Source of the DNA: Polychytrium aggregatum
Taxonomy: Eukaryota; Chytridiomycota; Chytridiomycetes; Polychytriales
NCBI RefSeq assembly: GCF_025602895.1
Contig: NW_026516311.1
Span: 93,342 to 157,341 of the forward strand
Direction of reading: 5' to 3'
Length of the DNA: 64,000 nucleotides
The notes beneath the pieces were generated by a model. The model did not search any database, was not told the DNA's origin, and was given only the letters and a program-made list of their open reading frames with translations. The position numbers and the translations under genes are program-made. This document shows, in pieces, positions 13,569 through 26,816 of the stretch; positions within the stretch are counted from its first letter, which is position 1, and every line of letters starts with the position of its first letter.

Positions 13569-16396
13569 CTACTTCTTGTCGTCGGACGCGACGAGAAAGT
13601 TCCCGGCGATCTGCGAGGCGTTGACGCAGAAGTGGAATGCAGAAGGCGAGGACAACACACGACACACGATGAGTATGCGTTTGTTCCGCACGGAAACACA
13701 GCCAGACTTTGCCATAGCGCCTCGCGTCATGAGATCGCCCTTCGCTTCCTTACATCACTCTGTCGCGGATCACATCGCTATGGCCAAAGACGGACAGATC
13801 CGCCGCAGTCCTCGAACTTACCAGGAGCGGGATATTGTACTTGTCTCGCCGAATGGTAAACGAAAAACAGCAGTTGATATACCCGCCCTTCGGGTCGTTG
13901 AGGTTGCGCAGGACGCAGCTCGTCAGGACGGCTTTCTGGGCGGCATCAAAGGCAATATTGCCGTACTTTTCCCAGTAGTTGACGGCGCTTTCTTCCGCAA
14001 GCAGCTCGTAGATGCAGATCTTGCCGTCGCGCAGCGTCTCAATCGGGATCCCGACGAGGTTGGCAAACTCTCTGTTGGATTTGTAGATCTCGCCGGTGCG
14101 CCGCCACAGGCAGGCTGGAATACCCATGGATGAAAAGACGCGGTCGTACTCAAGCAGCAGCCGGTCAAAGGCCTCCTCGACCAGCACCAAGTCGATGTCG
14201 GTCAGGCTCTGGGCAACCCAGCGGAACCGCGGCCGAAAAACAGACATGACGTTCAATATCCGCTGGCGCGACTGCGGCGACATGTGCATCTCCATCCATT
14301 TTTGCAGCCGTGTGTACGAATTGACGTAGTTGTATGGCTTGAGCAGGCCGGCTTCAAACTTTGCGTTGATGACCTGCTTCAGACGGTCCTCAAAGGTGCC
14401 ATCAGCAGGATCGGCGGCTGTCAGAATGAACTTTTCGGTGCTGCTGAGTTTGGTTCCGTCTGGAGCAACAGAGACGTTGGAACCGGATCCGACAACACCG
14501 CCCGTTTTGCTGTTCGCTGGGATAGCCGAAGTTCCGTCGGCGTTTTGGCCTGTCGATCCATTCTTGCCCTGCTCCAGGCTGTTGAGAAAGTCCGTCAGGA
14601 TGGTGAACTCGTTGCCCATGTGCTCGCTTGCAAACAGCGGGGGGAACTCGGACATGCCCTTGAAGATGGACTGCTCGAGGGCCATGTTGCTGCCGGTTAG
14701 GGCACTCGATGCAGAGCCCATGCCGTTACCGAGAATGTCCAGTCCATTTGCCGGTGCCCCTGGAATAGGGCGGGAGGCAACGACTCCTCCTACACCGAGG
14801 GCGTGGGCATTGATGGTCGAGGAGGCCATTGACGACAGCGATGACGACGACGATGAAGCCGATGTCGATGGCTTGGCCTCATCGTGGCAGAGATGGGCAA
14901 TTTTGCGCTTGATACACCGCTGGCACGGACGGCCTTCGTCTGAATATCCAGTGGGGCGAATTGCAACGGTCGAGATGGTGTTGGATGGACATTGAAAGCG
15001 CGGACGTGGGATTATGCGCAAGGTGGATATGCAGTCGTTGGGTGTTTGTGGGAGCAAACATGCAGCCATTGAACATGTGAATCGCGGGACAGGGTGGCAG
15101 AGGCAGTACACTCGAGTTAGAGGCTGTTGATGGCCTTGCTCGTGCGAGATCCCGCCCCGATCCAGTCTTCCTGAGGAGCCGTTCTGCTGACGACTTCAGT
15201 CCGCCGAGACCCGAAAGCTTCGGCCCGACCCGGCGGCGTGGTTTCTTCACATGCATATCGCGTGCCGAGAGCCGTCGGCCACATATCCTTATCGGATACG
15301 CCCCAATCGGCGCCACGGCAAGCCAGAGCGGCACGGACGTATTTGACAGCGCCGTGATGCAGAGATACGGCGCCGACAGGCTTTTCCACATCCGACAGAC
15401 TCCCAGCCCCGCACCGACCTAATCCACCCTGGACCAGACAGCCGCCCGGCACTATGGCTTACCGCATGTCATGTGGCTTCGCCGGCAGTACACGCATGCA
15501 TGCGAGACCTTGCGGCGCTTCGAGGTTGGCTTTTTTGGAGTATCGCCGCCGCCGGAAGCTGCGTCGCTGGCAGCCAACCCTGCATCAGCCGAGCCAGCCT
15601 GGTTGTCGGCCTGCAGCGCGTCCGCCGCCAGCTCCGAGGCAATGCCGTCGGGGGTCGACAGCGCCACGGATGTCGGAACAACAGAAGCCAGCGCTGCAAT
15701 CTGAGACATATCCGTGCCTGGAGCGCCCGATTGCGACGAGCCAAAGTCGTTGGTCTTGTCGGTGTGCGACGGCAGCCCGGCGATGTGGGAGGCAAGATGC
15801 CCGAGCGAGGAAGCAAACGACGGATTCGAGAGCGAGTTTTGGAGGAGGACCTGGGTCTGGACAGAGCTCGAAGGTGCCGAGAAAGAGGCGCTGGTTGGAA
15901 TGGACGGCGGCTGCGATGAGCTGGGCGGCTTGGGGGCTGCGAGCGGATCCAGCTGGCCCTGGCGCTGGAGAATCATCTGGGTGAGCTGCTGGAGATTGGA
16001 CAGCGATGGCGTCGAGCCCGTGGCCATCGATGCCGAGACACCCGAAAGCACGGGTGCAGTCAAAGCCGGTGCCGAGTGAGGGACGCTGGTCGGCTGTGGC
16101 TGAGCCGAGGCGAGATCCTGGATGCGCTGCAGATGCTTCTGCTGGAGCTGCTGTAGTTCTTGTATCTTGATCTGGTACTGTTGATGGTGGTGATGCAGGT
16201 GGAGATGCTGATCAGAGACAGAGGCGGGTTTGTCGGCAGGGTTACTGTGATCAGAGTGATCCGACGAGGAGTTGGCTGGGTCCGCAGCGGCCGGCGGATC
16301 GGCGACCCCGGCATCGCCGCTGGAGGGCTTGCGCTGGTGCTGGCCGGACAGGTGCGTATTTTTAGAGCCGGAGGACGACGAGGAGGCGGGATGCAT
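13569..16396 (-). CDS. ERT1: Zn2Cys6 transcription factor of the ERT1/AcuK/RDS2 type (gluconeogenesis regulator)
   Basis: Three exons, 15463-16396, 13822-14939 and 13569-13610, sum to 2094 nt and give 697 residues. Residues ~1-300 are low-complexity: Ser/Pro-rich with a HLHLHHHHQQ tract. The basic stretch TSKRRKVSHACVYCRRSHMT begins the binuclear zinc cluster, which is split by the first intron after ...HMTC. It continues DEGRPCQRCIKRKIAHLCHDE, giving the six-Cys pattern CX2CX6C...CX2CX8C typical of ERT1. The C-terminal half has the PAS-like region: FRPRFRWVAQSLTDIDLVLV, EYDRVFSSMGIPACLWRRTG and REFANLVGIP. The ending is CCFSFTIRRDKYNIPLL then IAGNFLVASDDKK, the conserved C-terminus. The known role of the family is carbon-source control of PEPCK and FBPase genes. 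A 523-base intron interrupts the DNA-binding domain. The neighbour RPD3 is divergent. Confidence 0.9.
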
Positions 16397-17015
16397 TGGC
16401 GTGGCGGATTACGAAAATCGAGATAGAGAGAGAGAGGAAGATACTTGATCGAGGGGGAGGTGCGACGCAGCGAGGAGAGCCGTGGAATAGTCGGTGACGA
16501 TGACAGTGTTGGTGCTGTGTTGGTGTTGGCGTTTGTGCTGGTGTTGGTGCCGTGATATGGATATGCGGGCTGTGATATGGATATGCGGGCTGTGATATGG
16601 GGTTATGCGTACGTGGCCGACGCGACGCAGATGCGGCACCAGAGATGCTCAAGCCCGACGTCGACAGCGGTGTGCGGCGATGGGCAGCCGGCGGTGATGA
16701 TGAGACAGAGAGCAGCTGGCGGTGACGGGCCTTCGGTCTTTGGTCTTTGGTCTTTGGCGGCCAGGACCGGGCTGCTCCGACAAAGGAGCCGCGGCTGCGC
16801 ACCCGGCCGGCTCGAGCCGGCTCGACCCTCGACACGGGACCATGCGCAGCCGCGCGCAGCACATTCGAACCGCCCGATCTGGCTGTCGGCGGTTTGGCGA
16901 CTTGTCCTGGCCCCGCTCTCTGTCTGGCTGCCGCCCGGCTCTGCGACACCCCTCTCCCCCTCACGCATCCGCCTGCAGCCCAGGCCACCGCCGCCGGAGC
17001 ATCGCCTGTGTCGCT
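16397..17015. promoter_or_regulatory. Divergent promoter region ERT1/RPD3 with short tandem repeats
   Basis: This 619-base spacer lies between divergent start codons. It contains two full copies plus a partial copy of GTGATATGGATATGCGGGCT at 16552-16600 and three copies of TTTGGTC at about 16736-16757. A TGTTGGTG-rich stretch at about 16508-16550 is also repetitive. Core promoter elements could not be assigned. Confidence 0.45.
16552..16600. repeat. 20-bp tandem repeat (2.4 copies)
   Basis: The unit GTGATATGGATATGCGGGCT occurs at 16552-16571 and 16572-16591, and its first nine bases recur at 16592-16600. It lies in the ERT1/RPD3 promoter spacer. Confidence 0.85.
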
Positions 17016-20000
17016 ATGATGGCTTCGTCCGTGTCTTCAGGATTCATGGGCCCGTCCACCCAATCCTCGCGAAAATCCAAAGTCGCCTACTACTACCATT
17101 GTGCGTCGTCTTGCTCGTGCTGTCTCGCTGCCGCCTCACCGCCGTCTGCGCTGGAGGCTGCATTGGATCAGAGGACCGCTCTTCGTGCCGGCTTCGATGC
17201 CTCTCTCGATCGTATTTTCTGTGTCGGCTCGCATCGGGGGCTGCCCTGCTCTGGCCGGGCGCGTTTGCGGTATTCGCTCCATGGGCTGATCCCAACTGAC
17301 GTGCCTTGCTGGTGCTTGCCCTGACCTGTTTCCTCCAGCGGACATTGGCAACTATCACTATGGCCCTATGCATCCGATGAAGGTATGTTCATCGACTCGT
17401 GCAACGTTGGGCATTGAGTCGTCTCATACTTCCCCTTGGGTGCCTCTCTGCTGTGTTCGATCGATACTCCGATAGTCCGACCCGTCTGACCCGAGCTTCC
17501 TTGCTGTGATCCATGCAGCCTCACCGTATCCGCATGGCCCACAATCTCATCATGAACTACAAGCTCTGGAATCACATGGAGATCCTTGTGAGTGGATCAA
17601 CCTCTCCCCAGCGGAGGTGGCCCGGTTGTTGGCTGGCGGGGTGCCGGCGCTGATCACACCGCGACAGGACGGCACGTCTTGAAGTGCAGTGTCCGGTCGG
17701 ATCCAGCGAATGTGGATGTTGGCTCGCGCGGCGGTCCATCATGCCATGCCATGCCATGCCATGCCATACCATTCCATATCATGCTAGCGTTAGAATAGAG
17801 GGTGGGGTTCTCGGTTTGGCTCTTGGCTGCCTGATCTGGGTGCCGCTTAGTTGCTCTGTCCGCTCACTCATCCAATTCTCGGCGCTGGCCAACTCTGTCT
17901 TCCTGATAGCGGCCCAAACCATGCAACAGTGACGCCATGAAGAAATTTCACTCGGACGAGTATATCGAATTCCTCGCCAGAGTGACCCCTGAGAGCATCG
18001 AGGACATGACCAAATATCAGCTGAAATGTGAGCTTGATCCGCCCTTGCTTGCCTTTGATCGCCCTTCCCGATCGCAGCTGGCGTTGTGGTTGCTATGCTC
18101 CTCCTCATCGACCATCCCCTGCTGATCTTCTTCTCATGCCAATCTCGCTTGCCGTATCTATCGAAACGCCGCTCCTCCGTGCAGTCAACGTCGGTGAAGA
18201 CTGTCCCGTCTTTGATGGACTGTATGAGTTTTGCACTCTCTCGGCTGGCGGATCGATTGGTGAGTCACGGGTGCGTGGCATTTGGAGGTGCCTCGATCTA
18301 CTCTGTGTGTCTTGCCATACGGCTATGGATCGGCTGCTTGATATTTCCTCCGCAGTCTGCCAGCCAGATCCTCCGATCGATTCATAGCCATAGCTCGGCT
18401 CACCACTACTCGGCGTTTGTCGACCAACTGTCGTTGATGATGAGCGGTGTAATGGACGATACCGCTTACACTGCAATCATCTCCGTTGATGCTGCACAAA
18501 GCCGCGGCCGAAAAGCTGAGCCGCGGAGAGGCCGAAATCTGCATCAACTGGGGTGGTGGGCTGCACCATGCCAAGAAGGCCGAGGCCTCTGGATTCTGCT
18601 ACGTCAACGATATTGTCTTGGCCATCCTGGAGCTGCTAAAGTAGGCGTCGAGGGAACGGAGGCTCTGCTTGGCACATGCCGACGGCTGCTTCGCCCCCTC
18701 ACTCGCTGCTGCAAAAGTCCAATCCTCGACTGACAAGATCGGGTCTGCACTTGGGCACCATTGGCAATGCCCTGCTCATTTCACCGATCCAACGCCTTGT
18801 TCAATGCCATCGATTGTAGATACCACCAGCGTGTGCTGTATATTGACATTGACGTTCACCACGGTGATGGTGTCGAGGAAGCCTTCTACACCACCGATCG
18901 AGTCATGACGGCCTCGTTCCACAAGTATGGCGAGTTCTTCCCGGGAACGGGCGATATCAACGATATTGGCCATGGCCAGGGCAAACACTATGCTGTCAAC
19001 TTCCCGCTGCGTGAGGGCATTGATGATGAATCCTACAAGAGCGTCTTTCGACCGGTAAGTCCCAGAGGATCTGGCTCACGGCCTGGCCAAAGCTTCGGCC
19101 GGAACGGGTCATCGAGACCGCTCCGAAATACACGCGGAGCCGGCTGACGGCGATACATTTCATCGTCGCCGGGGCCACAGGTGATTCAGAAGATTATGGA
19201 GTGGTTCCGTCCAGGGGCCGTTGTCCTGCAATGCGGCGCCGACTCCTTGGCCGGCGACAAGCTTGGTAGCTTCAACCTCTCGATGCGCGGTATGGATACT
19301 GTGCGGGCGTTACTGTCGTCGCATTTGCCGCCCAGTCCGCCAATCAACGGCGCAGTGTTTCAACGCACTCTGATGCAACGCTTTCAGCCGCTGGAAGGCC
19401 GTGTGCGGAGTTACAAATGCATCGAGGGTGTAGTGTATTTGAGAATCGCTTGGTTGTTTTTTGGGATAGCGGCTGATCCTTGGTTGAACCGCCTCTGCAG
19501 GACACGCTCAAGCGGTCGAGTTCCTCAAGTCGTTTAACGTTCCTCTGTTGCTGCTCGGCGGCGGAGGGTACACAATTCGAAACGTCTGTCGCGCCTGGTG
19601 CTATGAGACGTCAATCGCCGTTGGCCAAAGCCTTCCCGATGGTACGCCGCGCTGCTGCGATTTGTTGAGGACGATCGCCTTGGGGTGACTTTCGGGGGGC
19701 AGACCAGTCAGTGCTCCGAACTAGCAAGATGCACACTGAAGGCTGGCGATGTGCCCGCGGACGGCCACGGTCTCACGAGCTGCATGTCTCATCCAACGCT
19801 GTGAATGTGCCCGCACTTGACATCTTATGGACGACGAACGCGATGCAGCCCTGCCGAACAACGACTATTTTGAGTACTTTGGTCCAGACTATCGACTGGA
19901 CGTGCCCAGCAACAACATGGAAAACCTGAACACCCCAAAGTATCTGGAGCAGATGAAGATCAAGATCATCGAAAACTTGCGGCACGTCATCCACGCCCCG

Positions 20001-20928
20001 AGTGTGCAAATGCACCACGCTCCTAAGGGCCTGTACGAATCCGACGATGAGGACGAGGACGAAGACTCGGAAGATCTCAAGGATACGCGGATTACACGTA
20101 CGTTAGCATCGAGGGGCTCTCGCTGGGCAGCAGCCTTGTGCTTGCCGTGGTGGCGGCCAATGCGTATTCTAGGCCCACAGTCAGCCACATGGATCTCATA
20201 CTCGCTGTTCTTTCCGATGTCAACACTCTGCCGTTGTTCTTGCCGTACCACCAACTACCACCACACGGGTTGCATGTTTGGCAACAGAACGTATGTCGGA
20301 CAAGCATCGAGTCCCCGATACAGAACTCTCGGATTCGGAGGATGAAGGCGATAACCGCCGCGACCAACGTAGCTACCGCGAGTCCCGCGAGCGAGAGATC
20401 AAGCGAGCACCACGCCGCGACCGCGAGAAGCAGCGATTTGAAGAGGAACGGAAGCGGTACCAGGAAATCGATCAAGTCCAACAGCAGCAAAAGGAGCTCG
20501 AGCGCAAGTACCTGGAACAGCTGTCCGAGTCGGGCAAGGGCAGACGGCGCGACACCCCTGTTGGCGGTAGCGGCACACCAGGCCCCGTCGGCAGCGACGC
20601 CAAGGCAGCAGCCATCCTGAGCGAGACGGCCCTCAAGGTCGAGTCTGGAACCAAGACGCTGGCTGAAGTAGCTTCCGAACTGCATGCAGGCAACGCTCGC
20701 GTGAGCAAAGACGTCAAGCTGGCAGAGGGTGCCCCCCAAGAGCAAGAAGCGGCCTCGTCGATGATGGATATGGACGAGCAGGGCTCGGATGTGCCCTATT
20801 CGCCCGCCAACGAGTCGGACCGGGCCTTCTTCCCCGAGGGCAAAGAGGGCAACGAGGGAACGCCCAGCGCCGTGGCACCAGTTACGGGCGAAGGCGAGGG
20901 CGACATGATGGACATGGACCAGGCATGA
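17016..20928 (+). CDS. RPD3: Class I histone deacetylase, RPD3/HDAC1 type
   Basis: Zn-dependent lysine deacetylase, the catalytic subunit of Sin3/Rpd3-type nuclear corepressors. About ten exons are recognisable in order: [26 protein letters not shown] with [71 protein letters not shown] (the catalytic His-His pair), [37 protein letters not shown] (Zn ligands Asp/His), [70 protein letters not shown] with [30 protein letters not shown] and MHHAP. The C-terminal tail from about 20040 is acidic and then strongly charged ([20 protein letters not shown]). It ends DMMDMDQA at 20928, longer than the yeast Rpd3 tail. All catalytic landmarks are present. One intron has a CCATG pentamer run (17743-17775). 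Exon edges are approximate. Confidence 0.94.
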
Positions 20929-22976
20929 GCACGATCCTTGGCCCCGAGGTGCTCTTGCTCGGCGAGTGCGCAACACACAAGCGCTTGGAAGGGCCTGGAG
21001 GGAGCCGCCGGGGAGATATAGTCAATATACGATTGCCGATAGCAGAGTCCATCGCCGACGCAGTTGCCGCGATCGGCTGGAGGCAGGGCTCCCGTGTGGC
21101 AAGCACTGGCAGATGTGATCGAATGCCACGCACGACAGCAAGGGGTGCCATCGAATGCACAACGAATCTGATCCATCACAGCGGTCCTCCGTCCGAGACA
21201 AACAAGCACCGCCGGGGTGCAGTGCCCGCCCTTGGCGGCCGATTCCCGCCCTTCGCGTCCGGACGCGCGGGGGGATCGAGTTGCGGGTGCTCCGCCAGCC
21301 CAGCCATCGCAGTCCAACGACGCAAACGCAGCGGGGCAGTCGGTAGTGCGGTTGGCGGTGTAGTGGATGTGGCATATTCATGAATGGGTAACGAACAATG
21401 CACATCGCGGCCTTGGCTGATCTCCAGCAGTGACTTTGATAAAATAGAATCCGATAGAACCCGACCAAAAAGAAGTGGGATGCAGGCCATGTCGATGGCT
21501 TGTGTGGGTTGCATCGGCTGTGTGGGCTGAATAGTGTCGATTGGCAGCCCGCACGATTGCGATGGGCTCCGAAAGCGATCCCGCTCTGCCCTGGCGCCGA
21601 TGCGACTGCCAACTGAATCACCATTGCAGTCTGCGATGTAATTACCAATTCCGTCTGCGATGCAATCCACAACGGTGTCTGCGATTTAATTACCAATGCC
21701 GTCGACCGCCATTCCCGACCGCCCATGCGACTTGGTCTGCAGTTCCACCGCTGCCGCCAGAGCGCGGCCGGCGCGTCAGGGTCCTGCTTCCCTCCCCCCG
21801 GTCAAGTGCCTCGACGCCTTCCCTCCATCCCCATCGCCCGATCCCGCTGCATTTCATCGCATCCCATCCTGCTCCGACCTTCTCTGGCCTATTCTTGCTC
21901 TCTTCTGCCGACCCTCCCGATACTCCTGTACATCTCTACCGATTCGATCCGTGACGATCCCGTCTCACACCAGCTGATCCCGCTTCTGTCTCTCACGGCC
22001 TTACTCGCTTCGCCTCTGCTGGCACCGCACATTTCTAGCCTCGCTCGATTGATCGGCTTGGACCAGCTCATTTTGACCGTAAGCCCATGCTCTGTCCATC
22101 TAGCCTGTGTTTGTGATCTCCCTCGCGTCCCTGTCGCCCGCCGATCCTACGTTCGTCCATGTTCCGCCATTCGCACGCTCGCTGCCGGGTTTCGGTTGCA
22201 ACGTCATGGCCGCTCCTTTGCTCCTTTGCACGGTCGCCTTGCCTCCGTCGTGGCTCTGGATTCTCTTTGCGCTCATCTGGATGCATCTGCATCTCAGCCG
22301 ACTCTCAATCGCTCACTCTGTCCGTCCTGTCTCTTTGCCCATTCCACCAGAGTCTTGCCAGCCGCGAGCCAGAACCACTCTCAGCACCCTCGAGTGATAC
22401 GCTCCTGTAAGTGCATGCTTCACACACTTAGCCGTTGGAGTGGTGCTCAAACTTGTTGCTCGTTGTCTTGTCCACTATCCGCTCTCCCTTCCCCACCGAT
22501 CATGTTCGGTAGTATGGTTTCCGGATCCTTCTGGCTGATTCTCTGATAAAGATCTCCAATCAACACCGCCGTGTCCCCGGCTCCACGTCTTTCCCGCCTA
22601 TTTCATCCTTGCGGCCTGTCGCTTGCTCCATGCCCATTCGCACACCTCCGATGCTGCTTTCCGCGTGCTCCATTTCGCAATTACATACCGACTGTTCACC
22701 GACTTGGCTCTGTGCTCCTTCACTTCATTTACTGCTCGTTCTTCCACCGATTGACTCACCCGACCATCAACTGCTGCTGCCTGCTCCATCTCCACAAGCC
22801 ACCAGTGATTCGCGGCAGCATACTGCACATCCTCACGACCGTTCGTTCTCCTTGGCTGGACCGCCTTTCCTGCCACCTCGGCATTGCATCCCCCTTCTCA
22901 CCTAGGCAGAGCCATCGGCCGATTTGTGCATTCCTCAGCCTTTAGTTTCCCACTCCTCTTGCTGCTACCTGCATCT
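20929..22976. other. Two-kilobase gene-poor spacer RPD3/APSES, pyrimidine-rich toward its right side
   Basis: No protein domain is recognised in any frame, although long open frames exist. From about 21700 to 22970 the plus strand is markedly C/T-rich, as expected of a long leader or promoter of the APSES gene. A 24-bp repeat sits at 21631-21702. The segment may contain a 5' UTR exon or an unannotated transcript. Confidence 0.4.
21631..21702. repeat. 24-bp tandem repeat (three copies)
   Basis: Three 24-base units begin CTGCGATGTAATTACC, CTGCGATGCAATCCAC and CTGCGATTTAATTACC. A degenerate fourth copy appears to precede them. On the minus strand the repeat keeps a frame open, giving a VI.SQT-type peptide repeat with no sign of being a real protein. 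Confidence 0.75.
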
Positions 22977-25900
22977 ATGCCCAAGTACCACAAAATCCCA
23001 TCCGAGCTCAAGGCGCAGAACCGAACAGCCGAGGGGCTCGGTTTAAATTCAAAAAAGTCTTCAGATTCCTTGGCAAAGTCACCGTATCCTTTGAATCCCA
23101 GCACCCCAGCTCTCCGTGCCGCCTCCCATTCCCACTATCCAAAGACCCATCCACGAACGCCCGCCTCGCTCTCGGTCCCTGCGATGGTGCCCTCGAATAT
23201 GGTCGTGCCCTCTCCGCCGCCTATCGATCCTGATCACCCGAACTTTCCCACAGCCCCCTATGCATGGAGTGGGCCCAATCCCCGCTTTGCTCCCTTCCCA
23301 TCTGGTGTACCTTCGATCCCATCGGCATCACCTTTCCACATCTACCCTTGGCCTCCAGAAGGCGCTTCGCTGCAGTTAGCTCCTCCCTCATCGTCCTATG
23401 CGTACGGTGGGGTGTGTCCGCCCCAAGCCCCTGGTCAGCTTGCATCGTCAATGCCTTTGGTGGACCCATCGGCTACCCCGACGGCCACACAAGCTCCAAT
23501 CGCATCCTCAGCTTCGGCGTCAGCCTTCCCCCATCTCTCGTACCTATACTCTGGCGCCCCTCCTATCTCCTCCGTTCCTGTATATATCTACTCAAAGAGT
23601 GCCCCCAACGGACCCGGTTCCCCAAATGGCCGCAATTCTCAAGGCAGCGTCAAAGGCTCTGCTTGCCCCAACGGCCCCAGTCAGGGTTACTCTGCCGCGC
23701 CCCCTCCGCCATCCTTTCAGCCCAATGTCGGAAACCAAAAAGCTCTCGGTGACGACCGCAACCTGCCATACACTTACTACATGCCCACGAATCATTGCTC
23801 CGGAAATGAGCCTCCGCTGGCTGGACCTGTGGACCCACCTTCCCATCCCGAATCGATCCACAAGCCCTTCTCGGACAACGTCACCGCGATCGCAGGTCCC
23901 CACTATCACCAACTCCATCCTCCGCAGCTCGCCGCCTCGATGATGCCCGGCATTTTTCCGCCTTTACATCAAGCGTACATGTACCGCTCGGTACCTCCGT
24001 CAGCCACAAGCACCTGCACTCAACCACAGCCACACGCACAGGGAGCTCTAGATGGTTCTAAACCCTCCAAGGTCATGGGAAACGCACATGGCCACTCAGC
24101 TGCAGATACAAGATTGGTCTCAGGCGAATCGGGCATCGATACCCATCGCCCCGCCGGATTGTACTTTCCAGCTCCTCAACGGCACCTGGACGATCTCGCC
24201 AACGACAAGAAGAACATGGCTCTGTCTCAGAAGCTCGGTATGTGAGAATGTCCGCACTGGCCCTCTGTGCATAGAATGGGCTTCCACGGATGTATCATGG
24301 AAATTGGCTGTAATTAGGTTCAACAAGTTCCGTGAGTCGTTTGCAGCACATGAGCAGGCTTCACCGCCAAACTGACCAACAAAACTTGCTAGTTGGCATG
24401 TCGAGCAACAAGACAATCCCGCCCTATGTCCAAGACGAGCCAGGCTCTGTCTTTCTGGCGATCTACAGCGGAGTGAGTACTATCGTCTATTGTGCACTGT
24501 GCGGCTCGTCCACACAATCCTGTGCGCCTCACTTGAGTGCACGACCGACCCCACCCATTGCAGCCTCATCAGGAATTGTAATCGGGGGGGGGGAGGGACT
24601 GTCAAAGGCCCGTTTTGGAAATGCAACTTGAGACCGGTTCTCTGCCCGCTTTCGCAGCAGCTAAACAATTACGTCCATGCCTTCTCCCGTTGCATTTCAT
24701 GCACGCCAGATCAAAGTATACGAGCTTCTCAAGGACTGCATCCCAGTTATGCGGCGCTGTGTAGACGATTTCATCAACGCCACGCAGGTTCTCAAGGCTG
24801 CGGGTCTGAACAAGTGTCAGCGAAACACCGTTATCCAAAAGGAAGTCCAGAAGCAAATCGTGCACGATAAAGTCCAAGGCGGATACAACAAGTTCCAGGG
24901 CACTTGGTATGACGATGCACAGCTCACTGCAGTTGCTTCTCCGGCTCTTCTGACTCCACTGGCTCCTCTGGCTCCTCTGGCTCTTGTTCTCTATGCTCCT
25001 AACATCCCGCAATGCAAGACTGGCGATTGCAGGTGATGCTGAGGAGCTAATCCATCTGATTCCGTGGCGGATTCCTTCTAGGATCCCACTTGATGTTGCA
25101 CGAAAGCTGTCGCAAAAGTACAATGTGTATGAAGATCTCAAACCTTTGTTTGACTTTGATCCATCCGTCCAGAAGGCCACCCGACGACCGCCCGGAACGG
25201 CCCACCATGTGGCCGCGACCGCCTTTCTGGCAGCCATGTCTGCCCCCAAGACACCACTGGAAATGCACCACGACCCGCGAATGCAGATCAAGTCGTATGG
25301 CACCAAAGTAAAAGACCGGCCCTCCAAGACCGGATACGAGTTCGTGGCCCCGTTGGCGGCCGAGTTTCCGATTCCGGTCGAATTTTATCCCTTCTGGATC
25401 CCAATGGTCCGCGGAAATCCGTCTCGTGCTTCACCGACACCCTCCTCGCCAATCGCCTCGCCTACACTTCTGACTCTCCCGGAGCCCCAAGACGCCATTG
25501 GTGGTATGTGCACCTACAGTCCTGTCTCGCCCGAGCCATGCTTGACTGAAGTACGGCCCAGCGCCCTGAATGCTCTTCAGAAAGAGATCCTGTCGTCCAT
25601 ATTCCTTGAGGAGCCGGCAACCAAGATCATCAAACTCCTTCAGCTTTCCACATTGCCGAGTAGTATCGCCCACGCCGTGGATCTTGTCAAACGTCCAGAC
25701 ACCGACGTCGCTGTCGACATGGTGCTCGATCATAGTGGCAATACGGCACTGCACTGGGCTGCAGCTCTTGGACGGCAGAGCATCGTCGCTGCCCTGGTGG
25801 AGTGCGGTGCTAATGTTGCACTCAAGAATGAAAACGGCCAAACACCCCTGCTGAAGGCCACATCCATGGAGAGCTGCTACGAAGCACAGGCATTTGGAGG

Positions 25901-26804
25901 CGTTTTGTATTGGCTGTCGGACTCGCTTTGGGTAAAGGACGACGAAGGCAACACCGTCGTCCACTACGTCGTTCGAGACAGCCTGCAGCCGCGCCGCCGG
26001 GCCGTGGGTGCATACTATCTCACGATGCTCTACGAGTATTTCCGCGAGCGCGACCAAGCACAGGCCCAGTGGTCGCTCTTCAATGAAAAGAACCACCGAC
26101 AAGAGAGCCCCTTGCACGTCGCTGTTCAATCGGGCCATATCAAGATCATCAAGATGCTTCTGGCAATGCGGGCGAACCGGGAGAGTCTTGACGCCGACGG
26201 TCGCCTCCCTGAAGATCATGCGCACCTCCGAACATGTGCCTCTGGAATTTTCAAGGTCTTTTCCGAGGATGAAGATTGGGAGCAGTGGTCATGGGCCCTG
26301 TGGTCAAATGGGTCGTCGCTATGCGATCAGTTCGACCACGACCCATTTCAAGAGGAGGAAGAGGACCAGCTCCAGAATGCTGCTTTGTTTGAGCCAAGGC
26401 CAAGGATCACCGACCGTGAGAGCGAGTCCGATAACACCAGCGACCAAGTCGCTCCGCATGAAGCTGAGGCCACTGTCGATGACGAGATGGAATATGCCGA
26501 GCCCGCAGCCTGTATTTCGTGTGCTGGTGTTGGCGAGGGGCGCTCTTTGGCTTCCCGAGGACTCGAAACGCTGTGCTGGGCCGCTGGCCTTGCAGGGGTT
26601 TCGGACGCAATCGACAGGGAGCAGGCCGATCGCTGTACTCTGGAAAACAACACCCGCTCACTCCCCGCCAGCTTCTACAGCCTGCTCGAAGCGGTGAAGG
26701 CATCCGACTCCCCATCGCCAGCATCGAGTATAGATCAACTCGCCACGGTGGCTCTCCAGCACACTGGCGGATTGGCCTTTGCTGCAAGCGCCCAGCCGGC
26801 ATAG
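22977..26804 (+). CDS. APSES-domain (KilA-N/Swi4-Mbp1 type) transcription factor with ankyrin repeats
   Basis: DNA-binding component of an MBF/SBF-like G1/S factor. The start at 22977 (MPKYHKIPSELKAQNRTAEG) is preferred; an in-frame ATG at 22884 would add 31 hydrophobic residues. Exon 1 encodes a long Pro/Ser-rich region to ~24238. Small exons follow with GMSSNKTIPPYVQDEPGSVF and LAIYSG. The APSES core is IKVYELLKDCIPVMRRCVDD, FINATQVLKAAGLNKCQRN and HDKVQGGYNKFQGTW. Its intron (24907-25081) rejoins as W-IPLDVARKLSQKYNVYEDL and KPLFDF, as in Mbp1. The last exon runs 25082-26804. Ankyrin repeats are seen at about 25700-25860 (DHSGNTALHWAAALGRQSIV) and 26070-26220 (ESPLHVAVQSGHIKIIKMLL). The C-terminal 200 residues are acidic and Ser-rich. 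An extra exon of about 15 bases near 24319-24332 is possible. The stop lies 12 bases before the Fanzor element. Confidence 0.9.
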
Positions 26805-26816
26805 CCAGGGACATTA

